Below are positions 25,485 through 34,635 of a stretch of DNA of 64,000 nucleotides, piece by piece. Position 1 is the first letter of the stretch. The number at the start of each line of letters is the position of its first letter. The stretch is from Candidatus Kaistia colombiensis. GTDB taxonomy: Bacteria; Pseudomonadota; Alphaproteobacteria; Rhizobiales; Kaistiaceae. The DNA is taken from the NCBI GenBank assembly GCA_029203105.1, contig CP119318.1, forward strand, positions 1,440,501 to 1,504,500, read 5' to 3'. A model generated the notes under the pieces. It had not been told where the DNA came from, searched no databases, and saw only the letters and a list, made by a program, of their open reading frames with translations. The position numbers were made by a program, and so were the translations under genes.

Positions 25485-27278
25485 CTATTTCAGCACTTCG
25501 ATCCGCACTGACTTGATGTCGGCGGCGGTGCCGTCGCCGGGGATGCCGGGCTCGATCAGCACGGCGTCGGTCTCTGGGCCGCCGCGATCCCTAGGCACGG
25601 TCCACGTCGCCGAGAGCGGCGCGTAGTCGGCGCCGACGACGCCGTCCTGCCACGGGCTCAGGCTGCGGCCGTTCTGATAGGCGAAGCGCAGCGAATGAGC
25701 CGGGCTGGTCGCCGTGGCGCGCGCCACCACGACGATGCGGATCGTCCGGCCGGCCAGCCGCTCGTAGACGCCGCGTCCGACGGTAATCCGCGACCCCGTC
25801 GAATGGATCGAGGAGGAGACGCGGGCGAAGCCGCCTTGCGTGTCGCCTTCGAAGCGGACGGGATTGTCCGGCATCGACTGGAACACGCTCGGATCGCGGC
25901 CGTCGAACAGGTTGAGGGTTTCGAGCGCCAGCGCGCCGGCCGGGCTCTCGGTCACCTGCGGCTCGGGGCGCGGCTCGGATCGGGCCGGCGCCGGGCTTTG
26001 CGGCGCCGGATCCGAGGCGGCGATCACGCCGGCAATGTCGGTCGGCTTGGCAGGCTCCGAGGCCGGGCCGGAAGGCTCGCTTTGGGAGGCGGTGGTCGCC
26101 GGCGACGGGCCGCGCGACAGAAAGAAGGCGGCGCCGCCAAGCGCGGCGACGAGCAGCAGCGCGACGCCGGCGACGATGGCGATCATTTGGCCGCTGACCG
26201 CGTCGGCAAGATCGCGCAGGCGCTCGCCGAGCGGCCGGCGCGTTTCCTCCTCGTCGAGCGGCTCGTCGTCTCGCGCATCGCGGTCGAACGGCGCGTCGTC
26301 GAGATCGTCGCGCGCGTCCTCCGCATCGTCCGAGACATTGGCGCGATCGTCGAAGCGTTCCCGGTGAAGGCGCAGAATTTCTTCGGCGGATTCGGGTTCG
26401 TCGTCGCCCGCGTCGCCATCCTGGCCGTCATCATCCTGGCCATCGTCATCTTGGTCGAGGTCGTCGCGGTCGTCGTCGTCGAGCGGCGTGTCCTCGTCCT
26501 CGTCCAGGGGCTCCGATCCGTCTTCGTCGAGGTCCGGATCATCCGTCGCTTCTTCGTCCGCAGTTTCGTCCTCGGGCAGGTCTTCATCCGCCGGATCGTC
26601 CTGCGCGTCCTCGTCGCGGTTCGGCTCGTCGAGATCCGCCCAGTCGTCTTCGTCATCCGTCTCCGGCGCGCGGGCGTCGATGGCGGCCGCTTCTGCAGGC
26701 TCCGTCTTTCCGATTGGGCTCGTTCCGGCGGCGCCGGCGTCGTCGCGCTTGGCCGGCTTCTTGTCGATCCCGGCGGCCTGATCGAGCGCGGCGAGCGCCG
26801 CGATCACGGCGGCGTCGGGGCTCGGCTCCGCGTCCGGCTCGGCGTTTGCCAGTGCCGCGATCTTGATCGGGCCGCTGTCCTTGGCCGGGGTGGGCGAGCC
26901 GATCTGCGACAAGGGCTCGAACCGCGCCAGCTTGCGCAGCGGTTCGCGCGGGGGCAGCGCCAGGACGGGAGAAAAGGGCAGGGCAGCCGGGGCGGCAACG
27001 AGGTCCGGCTCCGGCGTGACCAAGCTCGAGGGCTCGTCGCCGTCACTGTCGGCGGTCTCCGTTTCCGGCGCCCGTCCTTCACGAACAATGGCGGCGACGA
27101 CGGCGTCGAACTCGTCGATCTTGCTGTCGATCTCTCTCGGCGTCAGCGGCGGGTCATAGGACCAAAGCAGCCGGATCATCGCTTCGCGCGCGTTGGTGAA
27201 CGTGCGCTCCCGACCGTCGTGGTCCGACGGGTCGAGATGCGCGACGGAGCGGCGCAGGACCGTTTGAAGTTGGCTCAT
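25485..27278 (-). CDS. Very acidic single-pass membrane protein of unknown function
   Basis: The 597-residue protein starts with a short conserved-looking N-terminal part (residues 1-70, helical), then a long low-complexity region. About residues 195-350 are extremely rich in Asp and Glu, with runs such as DEDEDTPLDDDDRDDLDQDD. One membrane segment lies at about 365-388. A Pro/Ala/Ser linker and a globular C-terminal domain (about 450-597) of beta character follow. I do not recognise the family; the C-terminal part could bind a surface polymer. It lies about 116 bases downstream of ppk2 on the same strand. No clear ribosome binding site precedes the ATG. Confidence 0.7.
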   Translation of the reverse strand: MSQLQTVLRRSVAHLDPSDHDGRERTFTNAREAMIRLLWSYDPPLTPREIDSKIDEFDAVVAAIVREGRAPETETADSDGDEPSSLVTPEPDLVAAPAALPFSPVLALPPREPLRKLARFEPLSQIGSPTPAKDSGPIKIAALANAEPDAEPSPDAAVIAALAALDQAAGIDKKPAKRDDAGAAGTSPIGKTEPAEAAAIDARAPETDDEDDWADLDEPNRDEDAQDDPADEDLPEDETADEEATDDPDLDEDGSEPLDEDEDTPLDDDDRDDLDQDDDGQDDDGQDGDAGDDEPESAEEILRLHRERFDDRANVSDDAEDARDDLDDAPFDRDARDDEPLDEEETRRPLGERLRDLADAVSGQMIAIVAGVALLLVAALGGAAFFLSRGPSPATTASQSEPSGPASEPAKPTDIAGVIAASDPAPQSPAPARSEPRPEPQVTESPAGALALETLNLFDGRDPSVFQSMPDNPVRFEGDTQGGFARVSSSIHSTGSRITVGRGVYERLAGRTIRIVVVARATATSPAHSLRFAYQNGRSLSPWQDGVVGADYAPLSATWTVPRDRGGPETDAVLIEPGIPGDGTAADIKSVRIEVLK

Positions 27279-27394
27279 TCGTGCGGGATGACCGGAAAAG
27301 GGTGAACGAACGGTTGATAGCACTGCCTGAAGGCAAAACTTCGGCAATGTTGCGTCGGCTTGAAGGGCGGAGCGCGCGCTCGGCCGACCCCTGG

Positions 27395-28435
27395 CTATCC
27401 CTTCTTGAGGAAGCGCGGGCCGCTGCCGAGGATCAGCGGATCCGGTTCGCGCACGACGTCCTTGTCGCGGCCGGGATAGTCGATGTTGCCCAGCACGTAG
27501 CGGATGATGTTGAGCCGGGCGCGGCGCTTGTCGTTGGCCAGCGCGATGATCCAGGGCGACTTGTCGGTGTGCGTCGCCTCCAGCATGGAGTCGCGCGCCT
27601 TCGAATAGTCCTTCCACTTGCCCAGCGCCGCATAGTCCATCGGCGACAATTTCCAGATCTTCAGCGGATTGTGCCGCCGTTCGTGGAATCGCTTCAGCTG
27701 CATTTCCTGGCCGATGTCGAGCCAGAATTTGAACAGGATGGTGCCGGCGTCGATCAGGCCCGATTCGAGCTGCGGCACCTGTTTCAGAAACACCTTGCGC
27801 TCCTCCGGGGTGCAGAAGCCCATCACCGTCTCGACGCCGGCCCGGTTGTACCAGGAGCGATCGAAGGTGACGATCTCGCCTGAGGTCGGCAGCTCGGCCA
27901 CATAGCGCTGGAAATACCATTGGCCGCGTTCCGTATCCGACGGCTTCGGCAGGGCGACGTCGCGCGCATTGCGCGGATTGAGATACTGGCGCAGCGCGAA
28001 GATGGCGCCGCCCTTGCCGGCGGCGTCGCGGCCCTCGAACAGCATGACGACCTTGAGGCCCTTTTCGATGACGTGGTGCTGCAGCTTGACCAACTCGATC
28101 TGCAGCGCCGTCAGCTCCTCGGCGTATTTGTCGGATTTCATCGACTTGTCATAGGGATAGCCGCCGGATCGGAAGGCGCTTTCCTCGACCCAGGCCGGCA
28201 GCAGGGGATCGTCTAGATCGAAGCTGCCGAGCTTGGTTTCGATCGGGGCGGCATCGACGGTCGGTTCGAGCTGCTTCGGCAGCGGCGCCGCCACCTTGCC
28301 TTCGTCCTTCTTGCCAGCATCGTTCTTGCCGGCACCATTCTTGTCGCTGTTCTTGCCATTCTTCGGCTCGGGTGACTGGCTCATGTCCGCCTTGGCGTTG
28401 TCGGACTTGGACTTCTTCTTCTCTGAATTCGCCAT
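27395..28435 (-). CDS. ppk2: Polyphosphate kinase 2
   Basis: The 346-residue enzyme has a Lys/Asn-rich disordered N-terminus (about residues 1-50) and a single PPK2 domain with Walker A GRDAAGKGG (about 135), SWYNRAGVE in the lid region (about 195) and KFWLDIGQEMQ. PPK2 enzymes use polyphosphate to phosphorylate nucleoside mono- or diphosphates. The residue pattern alone does not tell me the subclass. It is divergent from phoR across a Pho-box-like site, which ties polyphosphate use to phosphate sensing. Confidence 0.93.
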   Translation of the reverse strand: MANSEKKKSKSDNAKADMSQSPEPKNGKNSDKNGAGKNDAGKKDEGKVAAPLPKQLEPTVDAAPIETKLGSFDLDDPLLPAWVEESAFRSGGYPYDKSMKSDKYAEELTALQIELVKLQHHVIEKGLKVVMLFEGRDAAGKGGAIFALRQYLNPRNARDVALPKPSDTERGQWYFQRYVAELPTSGEIVTFDRSWYNRAGVETVMGFCTPEERKVFLKQVPQLESGLIDAGTILFKFWLDIGQEMQLKRFHERRHNPLKIWKLSPMDYAALGKWKDYSKARDSMLEATHTDKSPWIIALANDKRRARLNIIRYVLGNIDYPGRDKDVVREPDPLILGSGPRFLKKG

Positions 28436-28470
28436 GTCGATCCCGATCTCTTACATAAAGGCCGCTGGAC

Positions 28471-28503
28471 GATGACAGTGCCACGCTGTCATCAGCTTGT
28501 CCT
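28471..28503 (+). promoter_or_regulatory. Pho-box-like site between ppk2 and phoR
   Basis: CTGTCAT-CAGC-TTGTCCT (28486-28503) matches the PhoB direct repeat CTGTCAT-N4-CTGTCA(T/C) in the whole first half and five of seven bases of the second. The first half is also one arm of a perfect 8-bp inverted repeat GATGACAG...CTGTCATC (28471-28493). The 135-base gap serves both divergent genes. Confidence 0.5.
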
Positions 28504-28570
28504 GTACGACATGCGATGCTGAGCCGGCGATGGTTATCGCGGACCGCCAGTTTGGGGAACGGAAGACGGA

Positions 28571-29908
28571 ATGAGCGACAAGGAACGGATCGGGGGCGAC
28601 CCCGAGGCGCCGGGGGATGGCAAGAATGGGGTGATCGCGCGACTGGTCGAGGCGCGGGCCTTCTTCCTGACGATGGCGGCGCTGCTCCTGCTCCTCGTTC
28701 TGATCGACCAGATCAGCCCGATTGCCGCCGGCGTGCTGCTCGCCGCGGCGATCGGTTTCTTCGCCGTCTTCACGCGGCGGCCGGATGTGCTGCCGGTTCG
28801 GCTGACCAGCCGCCCGCCGCCGTCGATCTGGCCGGAGACGGGCATCAAACGGATGGCCGATGCGCTGCCGGATCCCTGCGTCATCCTCGATCGCCGGGGT
28901 GTTGTGCGCTATGCCAATAGCCGCGCCGAGGCGACGTTTCCGCTTCGGCCCGGCGATCCGCTGACCTTTCGGCTGCGCAATCCCGACTTTGTCGGCGCCT
29001 TCGACCGCGTTGCCGCCGGCGGCCCGGCCGAGAAGGTTCAGTTTCTCGAGCGCGGACCGACCGAGCGCTGGTACGAGGCCTGGTTCTCGGCGCTGGAGCC
29101 GATCGCCAGTGGCAACGATCGCTCCGGCTTCATCGTTCTGATCTTCTCGGACCTGACCGAGCAGCGGGTGAGCGAGAAGATCCGCGTCGATTTCGTCGCC
29201 AATGCCAGCCATGAGCTCAGGACGCCGCTCGCCTCGTTGTCCGGCTTCATCGAGACGATGCAGGGACCGGCACGCGACGACGCGGTGGCGCGCGAGCGCT
29301 TCCTCGGCATCATGCACGATCAGGCGACGCGCATGAGCCGGCTGATCGACGACCTCTTGTCGCTGTCGCGCATCGAGATGAAGGCGCATATGCGGCCCGA
29401 GGCGCCGGTCGACCTCACCGGCGTCATCCGCGGCGTCGTCGACGCGCTGGAGCCCTTGGCGCGCGATCTCGGCGTCACCATCGAGACGGAACTGCCCGAC
29501 ATCCCGCTGGTGGTGCCGGGCGATCGCGACGAACTGGTGCAGGTCTTCCAGAACCTGATCGAAAACGGCTGCAAATATGGAAAGTCGGGCAAGCGCGTGC
29601 AGGTCACGGCGTTGCCGCCGCCCGGCGGACGCGGCGGGCCGGTTGTCACGGTGCGCGATTTCGGCGCCGGCATTCCGGCCGAGCACCTGCCGCGGCTGAC
29701 GGAACGCTTCTACCGGGCCGACATCCAGGCGAGCCACGCGCAGCGCGGCACCGGCCTCGGCCTCGCCATCGTCAAGCACATCCTGAATCGTCACCGGGCC
29801 AGGCTCGGAATCGAAAGCCGTCCCGGCGAGGGGGCGACCTTCACCGTCGCCTTTTCGGGTAGCGAGATCGGCGGACCGAAAATTAGTTATGATATTTCAT
29901 ATATTTAG
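28571..29908 (+). CDS. phoR: Phosphate regulon sensor histidine kinase PhoR
   Basis: The 445-residue kinase has two N-terminal membrane helices (about residues 28-66), a PAS-like domain (about 95-205) and a HisKA/HATPase core. The H box reads NASHELRTPLASLSG (about residue 217), the N box QNLIENGCKYG, and G boxes DFGAGIPAEH and GTGLGLAIVKH. It phosphorylates PhoB under phosphate limitation, controlled through Pst and PhoU, whose genes follow. GGAAGACGGA precedes the ATG. Confidence 0.92.
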   Translation: MSDKERIGGDPEAPGDGKNGVIARLVEARAFFLTMAALLLLLVLIDQISPIAAGVLLAAAIGFFAVFTRRPDVLPVRLTSRPPPSIWPETGIKRMADALPDPCVILDRRGVVRYANSRAEATFPLRPGDPLTFRLRNPDFVGAFDRVAAGGPAEKVQFLERGPTERWYEAWFSALEPIASGNDRSGFIVLIFSDLTEQRVSEKIRVDFVANASHELRTPLASLSGFIETMQGPARDDAVARERFLGIMHDQATRMSRLIDDLLSLSRIEMKAHMRPEAPVDLTGVIRGVVDALEPLARDLGVTIETELPDIPLVVPGDRDELVQVFQNLIENGCKYGKSGKRVQVTALPPPGGRGGPVVTVRDFGAGIPAEHLPRLTERFYRADIQASHAQRGTGLGLAIVKHILNRHRARLGIESRPGEGATFTVAFSGSEIGGPKISYDISYI

Positions 29909-29909
29909 G

Positions 29910-29942
29910 CTGTCACAAAAGAGTAATGATATCGTCATAGAA
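29910..29942 (+). promoter_or_regulatory. Pho box array upstream of pstS
   Basis: Three consecutive 11-base units can be read: CTGTCACAAAA (29910), GAGTAATGATA (29921) and TCGTCATAGAA (29932). The first is a near-perfect PhoB half-site and the third keeps GTCAT in register, giving the 11-bp helical-turn spacing of PhoB tandem sites. The pstS start is 96 bases downstream. Confidence 0.65.
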
Positions 29943-30037
29943 CCATTGCCTGTGGTCACTAGGGTCCGCTCGCGTCCCGGTCGCATGGCTGGGGCAAGCA
30001 ACCGCAAGTCCCGGAACCTTCGTCAGGGAGACGTCAG

Positions 30038-31087
30038 GTGAAACTCACGAACATCGCAGTCGCGGCCGGCCTTTTCGCCGCCGCCATCGGCCTCAACGCG
30101 GCCCAGGCAGCGGATATTTCCGGCGCCGGCGCGACCTTCCCCTATCCGGTCTACGCCAAGTGGGCGGATACGTATAAGAAGGAAACCGGTGTCGGCATGA
30201 ACTACCAGTCGATCGGTTCCGGCGGTGGTATTAAGCAGATCAAGGCCAAGACCGTCACCTTCGGCGCCTCCGATGCGCCGCTGAAGCCGGAAGAGCTCGA
30301 GAAGGCCGGTCTGGTCCAGTTCCCGACCGTCATCGGTGGCGTCGTTCCGATCATCAACGTTCCGGGCCTGAAGCCGGGTGAAGTGACCCTCGACGGCCAG
30401 ACGCTGGCCGATATCTTCCAGGGCAAGATCACCAAGTGGGACGACGAGGCGATCCAGAAGCTCAACCCGCAGGTCAAGCTTCCGTCGACCGCCATCGCCG
30501 TCGTTCATCGTTCGGACGGCTCGGGCACCAGCTTCGTGTTCACCAACTACCTGTCGCAGGTCTCGAAGGATTGGGCTGACAATGTCGGCGCCGCCTCGGC
30601 CGTCGAATGGCCGGTCGGCCTCGGCGCCAAGGGCAACGAGGGCGTCGCCGCCGGCGTCGGCCAGACCCAGGGCTCGATCGGCTATGTCGAGTATGCCTTC
30701 GCCGCCCAGAACGGCATGTCCTACACCAAGCTGATCAACAAGGACGGTCAGACCGTCGCTCCGGACGCGGCCAATTTCGCCGCCGCCGCCGCGAACGTCG
30801 ATTGGGCCAACGCTCCCGGCTACTACGTCATCCTGACGAACGAGCCCGGCGCGACCTCCTGGCCGATCACCGCCGCCACCTTCATCCTCGTCTACGCCAA
30901 GCCGGACAAGCCGGCCGATGTCGCCGAAGCGCTCAAGTTCTTCAACTGGGCCTACGACAAGGGCGACGCGATGGCCGAGGAACTGCACTATATTCCGCTG
31001 CCGGACAGCGTCGTCGCCAACATCAAGGCGACCTGGGCCAAGGATATCCTTGACGCCGACGGCAAGCCGGTCTTCACCGCCAACTAA
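30038..31087 (+). CDS. pstS: Phosphate ABC transporter substrate-binding protein PstS
   Basis: The 349-residue periplasmic protein has a signal peptide (cleavage near AQA|ADI, residue 25) and the phosphate-binding motifs GAGATFPYPVYAKW and HRSDGSGTSFVF. It starts with GTG behind AGGGAG. It delivers phosphate to PstCAB and leads the pst cluster, downstream of a Pho box array. Full family length. Confidence 0.97.
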   Translation: MKLTNIAVAAGLFAAAIGLNAAQAADISGAGATFPYPVYAKWADTYKKETGVGMNYQSIGSGGGIKQIKAKTVTFGASDAPLKPEELEKAGLVQFPTVIGGVVPIINVPGLKPGEVTLDGQTLADIFQGKITKWDDEAIQKLNPQVKLPSTAIAVVHRSDGSGTSFVFTNYLSQVSKDWADNVGAASAVEWPVGLGAKGNEGVAAGVGQTQGSIGYVEYAFAAQNGMSYTKLINKDGQTVAPDAANFAAAAANVDWANAPGYYVILTNEPGATSWPITAATFILVYAKPDKPADVAEALKFFNWAYDKGDAMAEELHYIPLPDSVVANIKATWAKDILDADGKPVFTAN

Positions 31088-31101
31088 GTTGGATCAAAAG
31101 G

Positions 31102-31126
31102 AAAGAGGGGCGCGCGGCCCCTCTTT
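31102..31126 (+). terminator. Hairpin between pstS and pstC
   Basis: AAAGAGGGGC pairs with GCCCCTCTTT around GCGCG. Only a mixed CGCCCTC tail follows, so read-through is expected. Such a hairpin commonly protects pstS mRNA and gives PstS excess over the membrane proteins. Confidence 0.65.
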
Positions 31127-31174
31127 CGCCCTCTCCAGGCAAATTGGCTCCCCATGCGGAACCGGGAAAACAAC

Positions 31175-32167
31175 ATGGTCGATGCTGCGATGACGGGCGT
31201 GATCGGCGCCGGCATGGATAGTGCCAAGCTGAAACGCATGCGACGGTTCAGGGCCGGCGACGCCACCTTCCGAGGCTTGACGCTGGGCGCCGCGCTTCTG
31301 GTGCTGCTTCTTCTCGGTGGCGTCATCCTGTCGCTGATCCACGGATCGATCCCGGCACTCTCCACCTTCGGCCTGGATTTCCTCACCACCCAGTCCTGGA
31401 ACCCCGTCACCGAGAAGTTCGGCGCCCTCGCGCCCATCTACGGAACGGTCGTCACCTCGCTCATCGCGCTGCTGATCGCCGTTCCCGTCGGCATCGGCAT
31501 CGCCATCTTCCTGACCGAGCTGTGCCCGCCCTGGCTGAAGCGCCCGATCGGCGTCGCCATCGAGCTGCTGGCCGGCATCCCCTCGATCATCTACGGCATC
31601 TGGGGTCTGTTCGTTTTCGCCCCGTTCTTCCAGACCAAGATCCAGCCGTTCCTGATCTCGGTGTTCGAGCCGATCCCGGTCCTCAACAACCTGTTCGCCG
31701 GCCCGCCCTACGGCATCGGCATCCTGACCGCCGGCTTCATCCTGGCGATCATGGTGCTGCCCTTCATCACCTCGATCACCCGCGACGTGTTCGACACCGT
31801 TCCGCCGGTGCTGAAGGAAGCCACCTACGGCCTCGGCTGCACGACCTCGGAAGTGGTGCGCAAGGTGGTGCTGCCCTACACCCGCGTCGGCGTCATCGGC
31901 GGCGTCATGCTCGGCCTCGGCCGCGCGCTCGGCGAGACCATGGCCGTCACCTTCGTGATCGGCAACGCCCACAAGATCTCCGCCTCGATCATGGCGCCCG
32001 GCACGACCATCTCGGCCTCGATCGCCAATGAATTCACCGAAGCGGTCGGCGATCTCTACACCTCGTCGCTGATCGCGCTCGGCCTCATCCTCTTCGTCAT
32101 CACCTTCATCGTCCTGGCGGCGGCGCGTCTTCTGCTGATGCGCATGAACGTCAAGGCCGGCAACTGA
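31175..32167 (+). CDS. pstC: Phosphate ABC transporter permease PstC
   Basis: The 330-residue permease has six membrane helices and the typical segment PLLAGIPSIIYG-like (ELLAGIPSIIYGIWGLF). The ATPase-contact loop is around LKEATYGLGCTTSEVVRKVVLP. The start at 31175 is preferred because GGGA stands 8 bases before it; an ATG at 31154 is an alternative. It pairs with PstA, whose gene follows. Confidence 0.95.
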   Translation: MVDAAMTGVIGAGMDSAKLKRMRRFRAGDATFRGLTLGAALLVLLLLGGVILSLIHGSIPALSTFGLDFLTTQSWNPVTEKFGALAPIYGTVVTSLIALLIAVPVGIGIAIFLTELCPPWLKRPIGVAIELLAGIPSIIYGIWGLFVFAPFFQTKIQPFLISVFEPIPVLNNLFAGPPYGIGILTAGFILAIMVLPFITSITRDVFDTVPPVLKEATYGLGCTTSEVVRKVVLPYTRVGVIGGVMLGLGRALGETMAVTFVIGNAHKISASIMAPGTTISASIANEFTEAVGDLYTSSLIALGLILFVITFIVLAAARLLLMRMNVKAGN

Positions 32168-32178
32168 GGCGCGCGACC

Positions 32179-33078
32179 ATGGCAAGCTCTCTCAGCACCG
32201 CCGCGGCAGGCTATTCCGCCGCGACTTCGCCCGCCGCACAGGCGCTCTACCGTCGCCGCCGGCGCGGCAATGCGATCGTCCTGTCGCTGTCCTTCGGCGC
32301 CACCCTCTTCGGCCTGGCCTGGCTGGTGCTCATCCTGGGCGCGCTGCTCTACCAGGGCTTCAGCGGCCTCTCGCTCGCCGTCTTCACCGAAATGACGCCG
32401 CCGCCGGGCTCGGCCGGTGGCCTGCTCAATGCCATCATGGGCAGCTTGATCATGACCATCGGCGGCGTTGTCATCGGCACGCCGATCGGCATCCTGGCCG
32501 GCACCTACATGTCGGAGTACGGCCGCAACAACAAGCTGACGACGATCGTCCGCTTCATCAACGACATCCTGCTGGCGGCGCCGTCGATCGTCATCGGCCT
32601 GTTCGTCTATGAAGTGATCGTCGTCCAGATGGGACATTTCTCGGCCTTCGCCGGCATGGCGGCCCTCGCCATCCTGGTGATCCCGGTCGTCGTCCGCACC
32701 ACGGAAGACATGCTGAACCTGGTGCCGAACCAGCTGCGCGAAGCGGCCGCGGCGCTCGGCCTGCCGCGCTCGATCATGATCCGCCACGTCGCCTACAAGG
32801 CGGCCATGTCCGGCATCGTCACCGGCGTGCTGCTGGCGATCGCCCGGGTCAGCGGCGAAACCGCCCCGCTGCTCTTCACGGCGCTGAACAACCAGTTCTG
32901 GAGCACCAACCTGAACGCGCCGATGTCGTCGCTGCCGGTGACGATCTTCCAGTTTGCCCTGTCGCCCTATCCGGACTGGCAGAAGCTCGCCTGGACCGGC
33001 GCGCTGCTCATCACCTTTACCGTGCTGGCGCTCAACATCGTCGCTCGCGCCTTCCTCAGCCCCAAGGCTCACAAATGA
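32179..33078 (+). CDS. pstA: Phosphate ABC transporter permease PstA
   Basis: The 299-residue permease has an N-terminal helix (about residues 30-55) and five more in the core. Landmarks are GTYMSEYGRN, INDILLAAPSIVIG and the coupling loop LREAAAALGLPRSIMIRHV. Its stop overlaps the pstB start by four bases. With PstC it forms the channel. Confidence 0.95.
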   Translation: MASSLSTAAAGYSAATSPAAQALYRRRRRGNAIVLSLSFGATLFGLAWLVLILGALLYQGFSGLSLAVFTEMTPPPGSAGGLLNAIMGSLIMTIGGVVIGTPIGILAGTYMSEYGRNNKLTTIVRFINDILLAAPSIVIGLFVYEVIVVQMGHFSAFAGMAALAILVIPVVVRTTEDMLNLVPNQLREAAAALGLPRSIMIRHVAYKAAMSGIVTGVLLAIARVSGETAPLLFTALNNQFWSTNLNAPMSSLPVTIFQFALSPYPDWQKLAWTGALLITFTVLALNIVARAFLSPKAHK

Positions 33079-33860
33079 CCCAGACCGCGATGAACACGGC
33101 CGGCTTGGCCGAGAAGATTTCGATCCGCAATCTGAAGTTCTTCTACGGCGACAACCTGGCTCTGAAGACCATCAACCTGCCGCTCTACGAGAAGAAGGTC
33201 ACCGCCTTCATCGGCCCGTCGGGCTGCGGAAAGTCGACGCTGCTGCGCGTGCTGAACCGCATGTACGACCTCTATCCGCGCCAGCGCGCCGAGGGCGAGG
33301 TGCTGTTCGACGGCCAGAACGTGCTGAACCCCGAGCAGGACCGCAACATGCTGCGCGCCCGCGTCGGCATGGTGTTCCAGAAGCCGACGCCGTTTCCGAT
33401 GTCGATCTACGAGAACATCGCCTTTGGCATCCGCCTCTACGAGAACATCTCGCGCTCCGAGATGGACGGCCGGGTCGAGGCGGCGCTGACGCGCGGTGCG
33501 CTCTGGAACGAGGTCAAGGACAAGCTCCATTCGAGCGGCCTCAGCCTCTCCGGTGGCCAGCAGCAGCGCCTCTGCATCGCCCGCACGATCGCGGTGCGGC
33601 CGGAAGTCGTGCTGTTCGACGAGCCCTGCTCGGCGCTCGATCCGATCTCGACCGCCAAGATCGAGGAACTGATCGACGAACTGACGACCGACTACACGAT
33701 CGCCATCGTCACCCACAACATGCAGCAGGCGGCGCGCGTCTCGGACTACACGGCCTTCATGTATCTCGGCGAACTGATCGAGTTCGACGAGACGACGAAG
33801 ATTTTCACCTCGCCGTCTGACAAGCGCACCCAGGACTACATCACCGGCCGCTTCGGCTAG
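33075..33860 (+). CDS. pstB: Phosphate ABC transporter ATPase PstB
   Basis: The 261-residue ATPase contains Walker A GPSGCGKST (about residue 45), the Q loop FQKPTPFPMS, signature LSGGQQQRLCIAR and Walker B VVLFDEPCSALDP, ending TQDYITGRFG as PstB proteins do. It powers phosphate uptake and with PhoU passes the phosphate status to PhoR. Confidence 0.97.
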   Translation: MTQTAMNTAGLAEKISIRNLKFFYGDNLALKTINLPLYEKKVTAFIGPSGCGKSTLLRVLNRMYDLYPRQRAEGEVLFDGQNVLNPEQDRNMLRARVGMVFQKPTPFPMSIYENIAFGIRLYENISRSEMDGRVEAALTRGALWNEVKDKLHSSGLSLSGGQQQRLCIARTIAVRPEVVLFDEPCSALDPISTAKIEELIDELTTDYTIAIVTHNMQQAARVSDYTAFMYLGELIEFDETTKIFTSPSDKRTQDYITGRFG

Positions 33861-33885
33861 GACCGGGCACGGGTAGGAGAACGAC

Positions 33886-34603
33886 ATGTCCGAACACATT
33901 GTTTCCCGTTACGACGAAGAGCTGAACGACGTCGCCCGCCGGATCGCCGAAATGGGCGGCATGGCGGAACGCCTGGTCGACGTCGCCGTCGGTGCGCTGA
34001 TCCGGGTCGACACGGCGACCGCCAAGACCGTCATCGCCGACGACAAGAAGCTCGATGTGCTGCAGCGTGAATGCGAAGAGCGCGCGATCATGATCATCGC
34101 CCGGCGCCAGCCGATGGCGATGGACCTGCGCGAAGTCATCGCGGCGCAGCGCATCGCCAGCGATCTCGAGCGCATCGGCGACCTCGCCAAGAATATCGCC
34201 AAGCGCGTCATGGCGCTCGACGGGCAGCTCCAGTCCAAGCGCTTCAACACCGGCGTCGAGCACATGGCCGCAGCTGTCGCTGGCCCAGCTCAAGGACGTG
34301 CTGGACGCCTACGCGACGCGTGACGTCGAACAGGCGTACCAGGTCTGGAAGCGCGACGAAGAAATCGACGCCATGTACACGTCGCTCTTCCGCGAGCTGC
34401 TGACCTACATGATGGAAGATCCGCGCAACATCACCTTCTGCACGCATCTCCTGTTCTGCGCCAAGAATATCGAGCGCATCGGCGACCACGCCACCAACAT
34501 CGCCGAAACGGTGCACTATGTCGTTACCGGCCAGGTCCTGGCCGAAGATCGCCCGAAGCAGGACGAATCGAGCACGACAGCCGTCGCGTATGAGAAGAAC
34601 TGA
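33886..34603 (+). pseudogene. phoU: PhoU phosphate signalling protein, split by a one-base insertion
   Basis: PhoU links the Pst transporter to PhoR and limits uptake. The first frame gives SRYDEELNDVARRIAEMGG through FNTGVEHMAA, and the second resumes with LDAYATRDVEQAYQVWKRDEE through ERIGDHATNIAETVHYV. Removing one base at 34270-34273 yields the continuous HMAALSLAQLKDVLDAYATRD, which fits the family. Both PhoU repeats with their metal-binding E/D helices are otherwise complete. Loss of PhoU is usually harmful, so a sequence error is favoured. Confidence 0.88.
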
Positions 34604-34635
34604 CGCCTGCGTCAGGATTACTGGGATATCCGTGA

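Noticed and set aside
25695..27305. Plus-strand open frame of 536 residues opposite the acidic membrane protein
   Set aside because: Its Val/Ile/Arg-rich part is simply the complement of Asp/Glu codon runs; there is no start context or family motif.
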